A stretch of 64,000 bases of DNA from Stomoxys calcitrans (taxonomy: Eukaryota > Arthropoda > Insecta > Diptera > Muscidae), in NCBI RefSeq assembly GCF_963082655.1, contig NC_081556.1, positions 155,062,559-155,126,558 on the forward strand, written 5' to 3'. Below the pieces are notes generated by a model that was not told the DNA's origin, did not search any database, and saw only the letters and a program-made list of their open reading frames with translations. The position numbers and the translations under genes are program-made. Below are positions 10,553-23,297 of the stretch, piece after piece. Each line of letters starts with the position of its first letter. Within the stretch, counting starts at the first letter, position 1.

Positions 10553-13500
10553 TTTTTTTTAGATTTCCATATTTTTCTTTCCCAAGCAACTGCTTCTTAG
10601 CAAAGTCACTTATGGTTCAAATTATCCTATGGCAGACAATCAAAGTTAAAAATATGCTGTTTTACAATTGATGTACTTGTGATGATAATCACCTACATGT
10701 ATCTGTTTTTTAATGACAATGATAACGTAGAGGATGAAACGATCCAGCTCTTCTCAAATACATTGACAAGAAGAGGGGTTTGTAGAGGTTACACTAAAAA
10801 CGGCAACGTCCGTTGTTGCCGCGCAGGATACAATGTGATATGTTCATCAAGAAGTAGGCTGGGCGGTGTTCCTCTGGTGATACTCAGTTTTTCCGCATTC
10901 AAAATTCTTATCCGCCACACATACTAAGAAGTCTTGCCGCAAGAACCAAGGATCTGAAATAAGAAACTTCCAAATTTTTATTGAGAACAAAAATTAATTA
11001 TTTTGATAATATATAAATGAGGTCTTAAATAATATACCATCCTTTTGTTAAAAAAAATCTCTTATGCAGTTTACCATCTCTAAAGTAAATGTTTTATAGT
11101 TTCTGTTCGTGTACCATTATCATCACTATGACATTTATTCCTATTTTAATGTTTTATGTTATAGTTGTTGTTTTTTTTCAATTAGAAAAATCATAAACCC
11201 GTTATTAATAGTTCAGAAATTCCTTAACTTAACATCTCGCAGTGTTTATTTGTTTTCTTTCGTTTTAACACCATGCATCTTTACACATTGGCAATGCACC
11301 ATGAATTTTAAAAATGACAACATTAAGCTGAAAATGACATGTTCTCACCTCATTTTGTTTTGTTGATAAGCCAAGCATGATACATCCAACAGCCCATGGT
11401 GACATACAATACCCCGGTCCTTTTTTGTAATGACAGGAGGGGTATTGGCATCACCAGCAGCAGCAGTCGCAGTCCAAAAAAAGATAAAAGCAAAGTAAAG
11501 AAATCTTTGTAACATCACGTCTTTATGGGCTACGGTGTACAACATTATTTGTGTGTTCTTTGGGGGCAGATAATGGCCAAGACAAAGATCATCAACAACA
11601 CCATCAGCAAAATTTTCTTACATTGTATGCTCGGAGATGCTAAGCCAGTCAGCTAGCCTGCTTGCCTACCGGCCTGGGTCTGGTTACCCATATACGAGGG
11701 GTATATTCACATAAATGCCTGTGTGGGCATGACCATTTTGTTGGCAGGGCATTTGGGCTTTACTCAGCACCAGGGCAATTCATCATCACAGGCTACAACC
11801 ATGATCACTATGGTTACAATTTTTACGATCAACAATGAATGATACCATAAACTGCTCCCCCCCTTTGGTGCTGGTAGTTGGTTGCTGATACACTCAGTCA
11901 ACCATGTGAAAACATTTGAAGCTAGAAGCAGAAAACGCTTTTGCTTTTTGCCCTTAGGCAAGAGAGGATGAAAGAGGGTGATTTGGTTGTTGTTATTGTT
12001 ATACATAGGTAAAGTTGGTTGGTCGTACTCTCTAAAGTTGTTCACCCAATATTACCGTTTGTTGTTAAATGTCGCACGTGTTCTCTATAATGTGATGGAA
12101 CGCAGAGTTTGTTGTAATAATTTAAAGCTACTGCATATCAATCTAGAGGCAGTAAAATAGCAAAACTCAAACAAATAGGGGGTTTCCACCAAATAGTTTC
12201 ACCATAAACGATATAGCAATCAGACAACGGCAGCGATGACAGCCAGCAAGTCAGTCATCTGTGTGACGACCATGCAACAGAGGATATCAGGCCATGCTCA
12301 GCATGCACTAAATATTCGAGTGCAAGCAAGTAGGAATATTTTCGATCAAATTGACGCAACAATGCATTTGTACAGAAAAATGTTTGCCACCAAACTAAAA
12401 AAAGGGGTAATACCAACTATTTCCTGTGGCACAAATACTATTTTTGTTAATTTTCTACATGTGTAGACTATCTATTGGAAGCCATACAATTGTCTCTACA
12501 TAAAAGTATTAGAAAAAAATAATTTCTGTTTATCTGTCAAGCATTAAATATTAATCGTTGAATATGAAAAATGAAATTTTTAAAACTATTTATAGACATT
12601 TCTTCTGGCATTTATCATCAACTGGAATTTTATGGAGTTGATCCACTTCCTGAATATATTTTCTGGCACTTTAGAATTTCTATAATTCCAAAATAGGCGG
12701 AAGGAGATCGACTCATATAGAAGCTAAATTGACTTTTTGACTGTCTCTGTTCTTAGTTTAGGATAGGAGAGGTAGACCACCATGATATTGAGTGCACTCG
12801 GAAGCCCATTGTGATTGGGAGAGTAATTGTAGGTGTAGAAAGAAATAAGGTGGGAGACCTTAGCTCTCATCTAGGGACAAAGAAGAAGAGGTAGGTAAAA
12901 ACGAAAAACATATATTATTACTCCTGTGTTACGTATGTATGTAAATGAGGGAGGACCCTATTTGAGTTTGTGAAAATAGTGATATACGATTATTTATAAT
13001 ATGTTTTGACCTAGTCTGCACCCACCTAAGCTTCCATTAACCTAGGACGTCTACACTCAAATGGTCGCGTGGTTATTTTTTGCCGCGTATTGTATTTAAG
13101 AAGACTTTTCAAAAATGTCTTTGCAAGATCACCTATTTGGAGAAGAACCCTCTCCCCATTATGTAGAGCATGTGCCCCTGCAGACGCGGACAGCTCATAA
13201 AGAAATCATTAACCGTTCAAGGCGCCCGTTTGAATATTCAGTGACATCTTGCTTTATCCAAGAGAGCCTTTGGCCATGTCGCAAGCAAATAGTTCGTCTG
13301 TCTTTTTCCGTTCGGACTCAGCTAAGTCCATTGAGCTAATTTGTATCGGACTGACTGATATGAGAAATAAAAAGTTCAAGGGCAAATTTACATACCCATG
13401 CCAGGGAGTCCTAGAAACCCAGCAGCTACATAAGATTAGTTTTCCGCCTTGCCATCACCTACTCAATGGGAATCGTCTCTACCAAGTTTAATTGCTCAAA

Positions 13501-14126
13501 AAATAGCGCGTATGTAAGATTGACAACATATTAGCGTGCTTCCTCGTTTTCCTAAAATGTTATCATGCCCAAGGACCCAAGACAGTGTCATGCTTTAGCT
13601 CATAGTTCAGGGATTGTATTTCAACCTCACGCTCTTCGAATACAAAGTCCTGAGCACTAACAGTCCACAAAAATTTTGATTACGGCTATTATAATGGCTG
13701 TTGAAGCGACATCTGTTCTTCAGCAACTAAAAGCACTCCAGAACGCTATCTACTGTTTAAAAAAATGGCGTAGTCCTCCGCCTGGTAGACCATATACCGA
13801 TATAAGTGCATCGAAGAAGACCCCCACCCCATCCCGTCTCCGATTCCTTGTTGGAGCTATCACTAAATATAAATGTCTCATCATCCACAAACACATTGCT
13901 CGCCGCCGGATCTTCTTCTTTGGAAATACGTTCCGAATCAGACTATGTGTCAGAGTAAGATCTCAGACTACTTGCTTCGGATCACACGTGACATAGGTAT
14001 TGAAAGTTGTTTAAAAACCGTAGTTACCAGCTGGCCGAGTGTTCTTCGCCGTTCCTCGAATGTAAATGATTTGATTGTTCAAATATATGTCTTATAAGCA
14101 CCATAACCGACATAATAGTTAAGTCA
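10553..14126. other. Gene-free stretch
   Basis: No supported gene. Bases 13100-14050 are less AT-rich than their surroundings and hold overlapping frames (13115-13339, 13249-13491, 13676-13996, 13873-14097) without recognisable domains. This may be heavily decayed transposon sequence, but I could not match it to a family. Confidence 0.45.
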
Positions 14127-14740
14127 CACAGGTTTTTCATGAACCAACTTTATAACAAATTTTGATGTATGGTTCATATTCGTGTAAAGTAAAGCCTCTT
14201 TATTTAATGTGTTCCCAAATGTCCCGGGACAATATGCGACTCCAATAAATGGTCTTTGGAAGTAGAGTACAAATATGATAATAATACTAAGCATCAAGTA
14301 TCTGTATAGTACGAATATTGTACTATACTCTTTAAATCTATTCATTTCAGTCCCATATTGCCCCGATCGGTCTGCACGTTCATGTGGTCGATTTTTGCTG
14401 CCCTTAGATACTTGATGCTTGATATTATTATAATATTTGTACTCTACTTCCAAATACCATTCATTGGAGTCCCATATTGTCCCGGTCCCACAGGTCCTTC
14501 ATGAATCAAGCTTATACCAAACTTGGGTGCATGATTAATACTATACTCTTAAAGTCCCTTTATTTAAGGACTCCAGAAATTTATTTTTATCAGATTCGTA
14601 CTATACATCATAAGTCCATTCATTTGCCACTGTCGGTCTGCACGTTGACTTGGGTGATTTTTGTCTGTCCACAGATAGTTGGTGTTGTAATTTATAATAC
14701 ATTGTCTTGTTGTGCAGGCGTAGATAAATATCAAATGAAA
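14127..14740. repeat. Complex repeat cluster with direct and inverted copies
   Basis: Two relationships overlap. Inverted: 14222-14304 (CCGGGACAATATGCGACTCC ... CATCAAGTATCT) is the near-exact reverse complement of 14404-14486 (AGATACTTGATGC ... GAGTCCCATATTGTCCCGG), with arms of about 80 bp and a 100 bp spacer. Direct: 14127-14220 (CACAGGTTTTTCATGAACC ...) recurs at 14489-14580 (CACAGGTCCTTCATGAATC ...), and CGGTCTGCACGTT recurs at about 14379 and 14633. This suggests tandem copies of one ~160 bp unit, one of which has been inverted. No protein is supported. Confidence 0.75.
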
Positions 14741-14823
14741 TCAAAATGTTAGTGGTCCTGGACATTTCATTTGAGTGAGTTTGTGAGGAGGAATAGTTGA
14801 GTGAGGAATAGTTTATTATTCCT

Positions 14824-14930
14824 TTCAGACCAACCTTCACAACCTGTAAAAATATCAAGAAAATCGGTTCAGCCATTTTTGAATCTATATGTAACAAACA
14901 AACACACTTAAACTTCTTTATAGGTATAAG
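14824..14930 (+). mobile_element. Possible 3' tail of a retroposon
   Basis: The tract AAAATCGGTTCAGCCATTT, then TTGAATCTATATG, then AACAAACAAACACAC, TTCTTTATAGGTATAAGAT resembles the 3'-terminal sequence I associate with RTE-like and related retroposons in insects. The coding part is absent. The assignment rests on sequence memory only. Confidence 0.35.
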
Positions 14931-16599
14931 ATATCGGGATAAAAATGTTCGTCAAACGTCGCTGTTCAATCTTGAAAGGTTTATAGTTTTTTCAAGTTAA
15001 AAAAACAGTTCAATTCATTGGAACTGTCATTCTGCTTTAAATATATTGTATATTGAGCTCAAAAATTGAATCGCTTTTCAGTTTTGTGAATTCATTAGCC
15101 ATGCATTGAATCAACTGCGATAATAAACAGCTGATCCCTACTCTCAAACAATGTCAGGCAGTGATGCCACTCCTTGGGAATTGTAATGAGCTCGCAAATA
15201 GTTGAGCGTGTGTCCTCTGGGGCATTAATTTACAATTCTTGAAATATTTGAAAATGAGAAAAAAGCATACAAAATAAGTAATTTCTGAAAAAAAAATTTG
15301 CCTTGCATACTTGGTATGAGAGTTCTTTTTGTTTCATTTAGTTTCGTGCACAATTAAATTCTTGAGAAATTCCCTTCAATTAAGCTGGAAATTTAAGTAA
15401 CGAAAAAAAAACAAAGTTACGCTGTTGACAGGCAGCTCTGTTTGCCTGTTTGCCGTGATGAATTTGTTATGCGTTTTATTGCTATTAACCCAAAAAAGGC
15501 CAAAGGCGATACGGCTGTGTGATTCGTACAACGTACAACAAGCCAATCAGCCTAACAAAAATCACTCGCTTGAAACGCCATAAAGTCATTAAAATCTTTA
15601 AATCGAATGTAAGTAAGCAGGCGCAAGTTGCTCCAAGAGAGGGGTACCAAAACGCAAAATACTCTGGCATTACAGAGCTATAACCATAAACTATACCCCC
15701 TCCACCTCAGCAAAATGGACACATGGGGATTGAAACCGAAAGACAGACAGCTAGAGGGACATAGCCCAAACCCAAACTCAAAGAAATCGAAAACATTCAA
15801 TAAACACATTAACAAAAACCAAGCCCATCTCTCAAGAATTTTATAAGCGAGTCAGTCAGTATGTATAACAGTTGAGATACATACTCGCATAAGAAATTAT
15901 CGGCATAAAACGCTAAACATTTTTAAATGAGCCAACCAGCCAAGATACATTTCAGTGCATGCAGTGCTCCAAGAAAACATCGAACAAAAAATGTGAACAC
16001 AGAACCCAGCACCACAACAGCGGCGGCTTTGTTTCGAAGAACAAGCCATAACATCGTAGCCAGTGTCAAACATACTACTACTCGATGCGAGCGGTGTTTC
16101 AACAATGTTTTTTCTTCTTCTTTACATTTGTATTCCAACAGTTTAAATACGTGATCACAATTTCAAATTTTCGAAATGTTTTTTGCTTCTTTCGAGTTTA
16201 TTTCTGGTGAATAAGACAAATAGTTGGTAATACAGTAAACATTTAAATTTAATGCTTGATCGAATTTTTTCTTATAAGGTTTTCTCTTTCTCTCTCTCTG
16301 CAGCGCGATGCAGTGAGCGCAACAGCAAGCCCTGTTCGCGACCCAGTATGCATATGGAAATATTTTTACCAAGTAAACCTTCAAGACAAATGACCATAAT
16401 GAAGTAAATAGTAGTTGTTGGTTTTAAAAGTGAAGAAGCAACTTTGGAAAAATTTAAATGTTATTGTAGGCATTGGGGATAGGGATGTCGTTGAAGGTAG
16501 GGGATTCGAAAAACGGAAATTTAGGGTAACATGTTTTGTGGAACAATCCTTAGAAAATGATTTTGGATTTTTTTGAACAACTCTATATATTTGGTCTTC
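14931..16599. other. Gene-free stretch; isolated acceptor-like tract at 16280-16303
   Basis: No coding exon supported. At 16280-16303 the sequence is TTTCTCTTTC followed by TCTCTCTCTGCAG on the plus strand, an excellent-looking polypyrimidine tract and AG. No convincing donor or open frame follows, so I do not call an exon. Confidence 0.4.
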
Positions 16600-16860
16600 T
16601 TCAGAGCGAACCAACCAACCAATATTTTTGCGCCCTCTTTCATAAGAAGCGAGGTATACGAACTTTGTTAGTTCCCTTAAAAATCGATTTTCCGATATGC
16701 CTTCTTGAGCTGCTAGGGAGCACAACTTTTGTCCAGTTTAAATGAAAATGTTCACATGCTGATCTGTTATTACTTTCGAGATGTGTGCGTAGTATGATCC
16801 CAATCAATCCAAAACCAGAATAAGCTGCTATTCAAACCGATCTTACTATTTGATTTCCTT
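16600..16860 (-). repeat. Family A fragment, strongly diverged
   Basis: It contains degraded monomer phrases in reverse orientation: TTAGTTCCCTTAAAAATCGAT, CTTCTTGAGCTGCTAGGGAG, TGTGCGTAGTATGATCCCAA and AGCTGCTATTCAAACCGATC. They are in the same order and spacing as in 8826-10552. Confidence 0.65.
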
Positions 16861-19776
16861 AAATGTATGCTGAGTCCTATCATTGTCTACATTGGAGTGG
16901 GTCAGTGCTTAAGGGACCAAAAACACACTCCAAGCTGTTGTTAAAATCATAATCTACGAAAAGTTCTAAGAAGTTTTGCCCAAGAAACCACGGGTAAAAA
17001 TCTAAATCTAGCTTCCGGGTTTTAACAAAAAGCTTCGGGTTTTGCCCAATATTAATAAAACTTTTGGTTTTGCAGTTAATATTGTTGCCGCTCGTACGAT
17101 TGCGACATTGTTGGCACTCGTACGATTTGCAACCTACACAGCAGTAGCATCTGAGTTGGCATATAACTATAAAAATAACCGAACGATGAACGTAAATAGA
17201 CAAAACAACAAACCTAGCGACCAGGAACTAGTTCAGTTGATTGAAATTAGCTTTCATAAACGATATTGGTCAACACTAGGTCTAAGCCTAACTACAGCGA
17301 GGCTTCGTTGGGGATGTGGTATCGTGGATGTAAACTAGAACCAAATCACGGAGAGAGTTATATCACTTAGGGAGTTAGATTTATAATCGAACAATGTGAT
17401 CTTACAAATCAGGGAACGAATAGCCTCCTCTTCTGATATTCTATGTTTCCAGTAAAGCAAAGAAGCTTTTCGATTTGTTCATTGTCATATACAAACGAGT
17501 ACTTTTGTGTCGCCGACTTTCTCTCTCTGTGGAAACTACAATTTTAAGGCGCGTTGTAAGCTTTCTAAAAACAACCATACCTATTACCTCAAATTGTGCT
17601 CGCCCAAGGCACTACTGGACAAGCCGCCATTTTCGACACAAGATTTTCGGTTTACCATATGATGAGACTCTTATGCGTCAGTGAGAGGTTTCCGTTAAAG
17701 AATCTATTCAACATTACAGGGAAGGTCCGCATTCATTGTTAGGTTTCGTGAGCCAGCCATTTAACTGTTCTTCTTAAACAGGTATAGTTTGCCTTCCCTT
17801 ACTTTTGACCTACAGCATTCTTTAACATTTTGAGAATTTCAGATGGTAGTCTCAATGTTTTCCAACTTTGCGTTACTTCATCTATCATTTTCTCTCTGTT
17901 TTCTCTTCGGTTTCGATTCAAATTTTTCCTTTTTACTCTTTCCCTATACGTCTATCTCTCTTCGGCTTTCGAATCAAGATCTTTCCCCTTTATTTCCTTT
18001 GTTTGGCATCCCTATAATTGACATTTATCGAAACGTAGATAACTACATTGTTATCGACACAATGAGTTTTACACATGAAAATAGCACATAGCTGTCAAGT
18101 ACAGTAATTTAACATGTAACGAATGCAACCACATCAACACCTCAAATTATAAGTTGGTCAATGCGAAGCGGGCAAAATGACTTGGCCGCCATACATATCT
18201 CAAGGTTCATTTCAAATGAAAAGCATAGCGTCGCCAAACAGGATGATTGATGTACGATAAACGAACATGAGGTTTGATTTACTAAACACTGCCAGCATTC
18301 TTCAATGATAATAGAGGTATGGTAAACCGCATCCAAGGTATGGCCACTTGACAGAATTCTAGGGAATTTTCCAAAACGGATTTGAATTTGTGCCAAAATT
18401 TGGTTTGTATAATTTTTGAACAATTTTCTTTAATTCCTAATATTGCCCAAAAGAACCCAGTGCGGCTCGGTGGACACATAAAATGCATTAAGTTAGGTTA
18501 GGTTGAAAAGCATTCAGTTTTGTTAGACAATATTTGCTATTTTACCGCTTTACGCTATTTCCATGGTTGTAAAGGTCATGTAGTTTTGGTATTGTTTAAA
18601 AACTCAGCAAGCCGCTTACTGCCTTGCCAGGTGGACTACAGACTAATACTGTCGACTATTCACATGTCTTAGAATGTATAAAAATGCATTGATCACGCGC
18701 TTTTCATTGTTGTTAACTGTCCAAAAAGCATTTAGAGTTAATTTTGCGAAGGTATGTTTTTTGTTATTGAAAACCTCTATGTGAAAAATCTACAATATGC
18801 ATATGATTATTGTTGGACCCCTAAGAGTCGACACCAAAATGGTATTGTCTAACAATTTTTGAGATTGTAATCGAATTTTCTGAATAAAGATGGAAATGTT
18901 TAAACGCAGATAGGATTTGTGTTAAACGTACCTATTCACATGGTTTTTCCATTAACTCTCCTCAAAGTAGGCCTTTTTTTAGATAGTTGTCAAGAGCATT
19001 TCCACGTAGCATGCATTATCAAGAGTTTAGTTGCAGTTTCAGTCGTTACACCATTCGTTCGTTCGCTCATTCGATCAATGGATCCATTATTCCTCACTCA
19101 TCCGTTGTAGTCAAGTGTCAACTTGGTCGATGATCGAGCATTGTTCGCATTTCATTTTGCCAAGTAAGCAGTCCGCAATTAAAAAGAATTGTATAATTTT
19201 CGCTTTTGAAAATTACTGATAAATGCCTTTGCCCGCCACATACACATTGCTGAAATGGCCTAAATCCATTAAATTTTCCAGCTACCTAGTGGGGTTTTTT
19301 GCCACTGTTTGTTCTTTTTCTTTGCTTTCCCCCCACCAGCCAGACCAGAACACTGCAGATAACTTAGATTATGGTAATGGAAATTCAATGAAAGGAATGC
19401 ATCTGTCTAATGAAATGTGCATACAATTTATCTTTTGTTCTTGAGGTTTCTTGGAATGCAAAAGCAGGCAGAGTACAAAAAGGTGTAATTTCTTAATATT
19501 ACATTGAGAGTGCATTTATGTTATCTAAATGCTTGTAGAGAGCAAACGATGAATAAAACCCAAGTTAGAGGTTCTGTAATTTAACAGATAACTTTTTATA
19601 ATTTTATAAATGTTTTAGACAGGGAGGTATTCTTTGAACATTTATATTGTAGCATAATATTAAATACTATATTTATAACCCTTAGTCTTAGGTAAACTTT
19701 CCCTCTTCCTCTCCTGCCAGTAATAAGCATAGGGACTTTGTTTTATGAGTTGCAATTCATTCCTAATATTTCCATG
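16861..19776. other. Gene-free stretch
   Basis: No gene supported. Small local features only: a near repeat of CTCGTACGATT at 17089-17099 and 17117-17127, and a T/C-rich tract at 17880-18000. Confidence 0.5.
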
Positions 19777-20045
19777 GAGGCCACCGTGGGGCAGAGGTTC
19801 CGTACCCCCTTAAGATGCTGGATGCCTGGGCTAGAATCCTGGTAAGAATATCAACGGTGGATATCCCCTTAATAATGCTGACGACATTTGTGAAATTATT
19901 CAGCCGTGTAAAACTTCTCTAATAATAAAAACTTCGGTAATAATAAGGATGATTCTTATTATTGAGCTTAAGTTTGAACTCACTGATATGAGAAAAATAT
20001 CCCCGCTATTGCTTAATGGAATGTTCATGGGCAAATATGCACTTT
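19777..20045 (+). mobile_element. tRNA-derived SINE, plus orientation, rearranged middle
   Basis: The head GGCCACCGTGGGGCAGAGG corresponds to the SINE's tRNA-like 5' end (A-box region). A degraded B box, GGGCTAGAATCC, lies about 30 bp downstream at 19828-19839. The 3' body is recognisable as ATTGAGCTTAAGTTTGAAC, CTCACTGATATGAG and TTAATGGAATGTTCATGGGC, shared with the copies at 35128, 42908, 51463 and 51945. About 100 bp between head and body has diverged or been replaced by a TAATAA-rich tract. Pol III-transcribed, non-coding, mobilised by a LINE in life; this copy is old. Confidence 0.8.
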
Positions 20046-21720
20046 CGTTGTACCAGAGCTGGACCTTGTCGTCTTGTCATGCCTGCTATTTGGCCCCTTT
20101 GTATTAAAGACAAACTCCCATCTTACATACTATAAATACAATAGCTTTTCTTGTTGTTTCATGGCCGTTTTTATACAAACGACTCGCAGTATAGCTACAC
20201 TTTATATGACCTCAAAAAAAACCAAAAAATGTTTATGTGGTAATGATTAACTCCGCCGCAATTAACATGAAGTTAACAATATATATTTCTTTAATTTTTT
20301 GCGCAATACAAATTTCCATAAAACCAAGAGACTTTTAAGAATTTCTTTAAGAAATAAAAAAAATATACATATATTGTAACTCTTCAGTTGTGGTCATCAG
20401 GGTTTTTTGTGTTAAAGATACATTTTTTTCAGCGATGAAGTTGGCTGATTGTAACAACTACCTATCATGTGGCACCACAAATTACTTCCGTTGTAAACGT
20501 GTTTTTTCCACAAAATAGTAAAGAAAATACCTTAAACACCAGCCAAAGCGGTAGTTGCTGCAGCATCAGCAGCCACAACCAATGGTAATCATACTCTTCT
20601 TTTACAGCTTACATGCAATAATCAATGCCAGCTCTAAAGCAAAGAAGAAGAAAAACCATGCAGCCAATGACCAAGAATGCACGTTTGTTAATAATAACGC
20701 CGCAGACCGAGGAACATGATTATCGCTTTTCATGGAAGTTGGTGGCCGGCTGTTTTCGTCTCCGGCTACGGCTAAGGCTTAGAATAATTACGCAACATCA
20801 GCACTTGCACAAACAAAAACATCGTCCACTAAGTTGGTGTTCTTGTAAGTGTGTTTGTTAGTGCCGCAATGGTTCACTCTGTCATTTTTATGTAGGAACA
20901 TAGCCTATAATTATTATGAGGCATAAGTTGGCTATGGCTCAGGAATCTGTAGGATTTCCAGTTTGGTTTTTCTTTGGCATCTAACTCGTAATGCATTTTG
21001 GTTAGATGCCGATGATGAGGCAGGTAATCGCCTTTTCCAGTAACTGCTTACTTTTTTTTTTAACTCTCATCCATCGCAACCGGATGCTAAAAAGGCTTTA
21101 GAGAAAATGAGCCTACTATTATTTCATAGATAGATTCTTGTCGAACGTAGGCCGGCAGTAGTTCTTTGAAAGCAGCATTAGCAAAGTGGCTGGCTAGCTT
21201 TCCTCAACTTCCGGGTGAAAATGTACGACTTGCTTTCATGTCATATGTAATTGACTCCAAAAAGCAAGAAAGACCTGTTTTGAAAGGAAGCTTCACATGA
21301 GGTGTGGACGGATATTTTACTATTAATTTATTGCTGAAGTCGCTTTAGTAATTATGCAAACCCTTCAAACTTCCTTTTATGACTTATTTGATTTTTATTG
21401 AGAACAAAAAGTGATTTTTGCTATGTTCAATGTATTAAAAGCAACTAAAATGTTTCTAATCAGCTGTTTGTTAGATATGTCAAATGCATAGGGTTACCCT
21501 AAACATCAAAAGGGGCAAAAAGGGTTGGAGAGTCAAATATAATTAGTTGGATATGCGAATGTGTACATTAATTTTATATTTTTTTATTATATACAATATA
21601 TTATTTAATAATGTTTACCTCCTGTTATTGGACAATATATTTTAGAGATTTTTTATAAAAGCTTTATATTATGTATCATAATATTGAAAATCATTATTAT
21701 TACAATGATATTAAAATCAT
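20046..21720. other. Gene-free stretch
   Basis: Nothing recognised apart from short AT-rich runs. A 78-codon frame at 20625-20861 is an arginine-rich product of simple sequence (a CGG-CTACGG-CTAAGG tract) and has no domain. Confidence 0.5.
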
Positions 21721-21745
21721 TTTTTTTATCTTTTTAGGTAAGTGT
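21721..21745 (+). promoter_or_regulatory. Candidate recursive splice site 1
   Basis: A tract of seven T, ATC and five T ends in AG at 21736-21737 and is followed at once by GTAAGTGTT. That is a strong 3' splice site fused to a perfect GTAAGT 5' splice site with no exon between, the layout of recursive splice sites in long Drosophila introns. Such a site lets the upstream exon be joined here and then re-spliced, shortening the intron stepwise. The orientation matches the candidates at 34036 and 58710. A single match of this kind could be chance. Confidence 0.5.
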
Positions 21746-22099
21746 TTGTGTCTCTCCAGCAAAAGTGGTTGAAAATTGATTTCTAAATTTCATGCGAAAA
21801 AAATATGGTCTAGAAATGAATTTAGATTTACTCATGGTAAGTCTCGAATATTTATGCCCATTATGGATTATATTGAAACATTGCCGTTTATGGCTAAATA
21901 TTATTTTCGAGCAAAAGCCTAAGCCTTAAAGTAGCCTGAATAGAAGTATTCGAAGGCTGGTTTGATAACAGGCACATGACCATAAACGATACATTAACTT
22001 GGCCTTTGACATCAATGTCTTCGGGGTGAAGTTTGAACCAAATTAGCAGACTAAAATACTTCCGTTCGGAAAATGAGAAATATATTCGGGATTCACCTC
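21746..22099. other. Gene-free stretch
   Basis: Nothing recognised between the candidate splice site and the Jockey-like relic. Confidence 0.45.
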
Positions 22100-22975
22100 A
22101 AGGCATTATCAAGATCCCCTTTTTGTAGGAGTGGTTATCCCTTGGGTTGGGTCTTTCGTAAATATGTGCATCGGAATAAAGTTTAAAAATTGCATCAAAG
22201 ACTAAATCATTAGTTAGGTTTCTCCGCTCATGTAAATATATGATTGGTGTCATGGAGTCCTGTATTGATATTGGGGATGTGTCGTCTAACCTTAAGCGGT
22301 ATGATTTCAGTTTAGTACAACATCCGGATATTAATTGGACCAAAGTAGATCTGGGTTTTCTAGATCTTTCTATCACCTGCTATTGGTCGGTGGCGTCCAC
22401 CAAGAACTATGTTCGGCTGATACGATGAAGTCGCATTGGTAACAGTGTTCTGATGTATATCCTGTAAGCCCGTTCTGTACGAGGAGGTTGTGAGTGGTGA
22501 TATATTGTCGGATCGCTTCTCTAATCATCCAGTTACTCTTCCTGATATGTGTCGGAGCGAGTTCAAGTTGTTGGAAAGTGAGTTGGAATTCGGATGATTT
22601 TCTGGTGGCACCTCAGGAGGTATTGCTCACTATGATCTTTAAGTTTAAGGCTTAGACTTCTCATGTAGATGGTCGACGTTTGACTTCCTAATAAGTGTCG
22701 GAGCGAGTTCAAGAATAGTGAGTTGGAATTCGCAAGATTTTTCTAGTGGCACCTCAGGAGGTATTGCTCACTATGATCTTTGAGTTTAAGGCTTAGTCTC
22801 CTCATGTAGATGGTCGACGTTTGCCATCTGTAGGCAGCCCATGATGGTTCTTAGGGTAGCGTCTTGACAAATCTGTATGTTATTCTCTTGCGTCCATTTT
22901 GACGATGCATAATTCACTACTGGTCGGCCAATCGCTTTATATGTGGTTAATAGTGTAACTTTGTCCATACCCTAA
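22100..22975 (-). pseudogene. Jockey-like non-LTR retrotransposon relic, C-terminal part
   Basis: Reading leftward, the first frame (22968-22786) gives LLTTYKAIGRPVVNYASSKW, then an LRTIMGC-type tract and VDHLHEETKP. This is the stretch after the RT catalytic core in Jockey-type elements (consensus of the type TYK-RP--NYA--W ... QN-ALR--TGC ... DHLH-E-K). Further on (22376-22100), SGCCTKLKSYRLRLDD corresponds to the SGYC--LNSY--R tract near the end of such proteins. The typical C-terminal Cys/His motif is not preserved. Between them the frame is broken several times, and 22549-22682 is duplicated. A dead, 5'-truncated copy in the same orientation as the neighbouring LINE relic at 23298-24370. 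Confidence 0.8.
22549..22822 (-). repeat. Tandem duplication (~145 bp) inside the Jockey-like relic
   Basis: 22549-22682 and 22695-22822 are direct copies. Both begin GTGTCGGAGCGAGTTCAAG and continue through GTGAGTTGGAATTCG, GTGGCACCTCAGGAGG and ATTGCTCACTATGATCTTT to GATGGTCGACGTTTG. They differ by a few substitutions and a short indel after GTTCAAG. The duplicated region covers DHLHE-(T/S)-KP and the segment after it. Confidence 0.88.
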
Positions 22976-23297
22976 GTGCTACCTGCCAAAGATTTGAGAA
23001 TTTGGTCCTGTTTCTTACCTTTTCTCAAACTGCAGTAGCATGGGCTGACGCCGATCCTTCGAAATGACTTCTTGAACCAATAGATGTCGATATATTTGAC
23101 CGATTTGGCTAAAACACACTATGGGAAGTAGGTTTATACCCTCCAACACACACCAAATCTCGCACAGAAAGCTCCATAAAGTGGCACCTTTTTGCAAATG
23201 ACAGCTACACAAACTGACTGTTCCGTAATTACTGGTGGGCATGGTAGACAATTTAGCCATCATTCGATATTTGGCAGAAAATTTTTTGGTATAAAAA

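Noticed and set aside
8826..10590. Series of 60-116 codon minus-strand frames
   Set aside because: They are in-register translations of family A monomers, full of SYVR/FIW-type repeats, with no protein similarity I recognise.
16280..16330. Protein-coding or cassette exon after the CT-rich tract ending in TGCAG at 16303
   Set aside because: No plausible donor or open frame follows within a reasonable distance. The tract may simply be a CT microsatellite.
17763..17786. Another recursive splice site (TTCTTCTTAAACAG followed by GTATAG)
   Set aside because: The donor half lacks GTAAG and the pyrimidine tract is interrupted by AAA.
19680..19697. Another recursive splice site (CCCTTAGTCTTAG followed by GTAAAC)
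   Set aside because: A short, interrupted pyrimidine tract and a weak donor; much poorer than the three listed.
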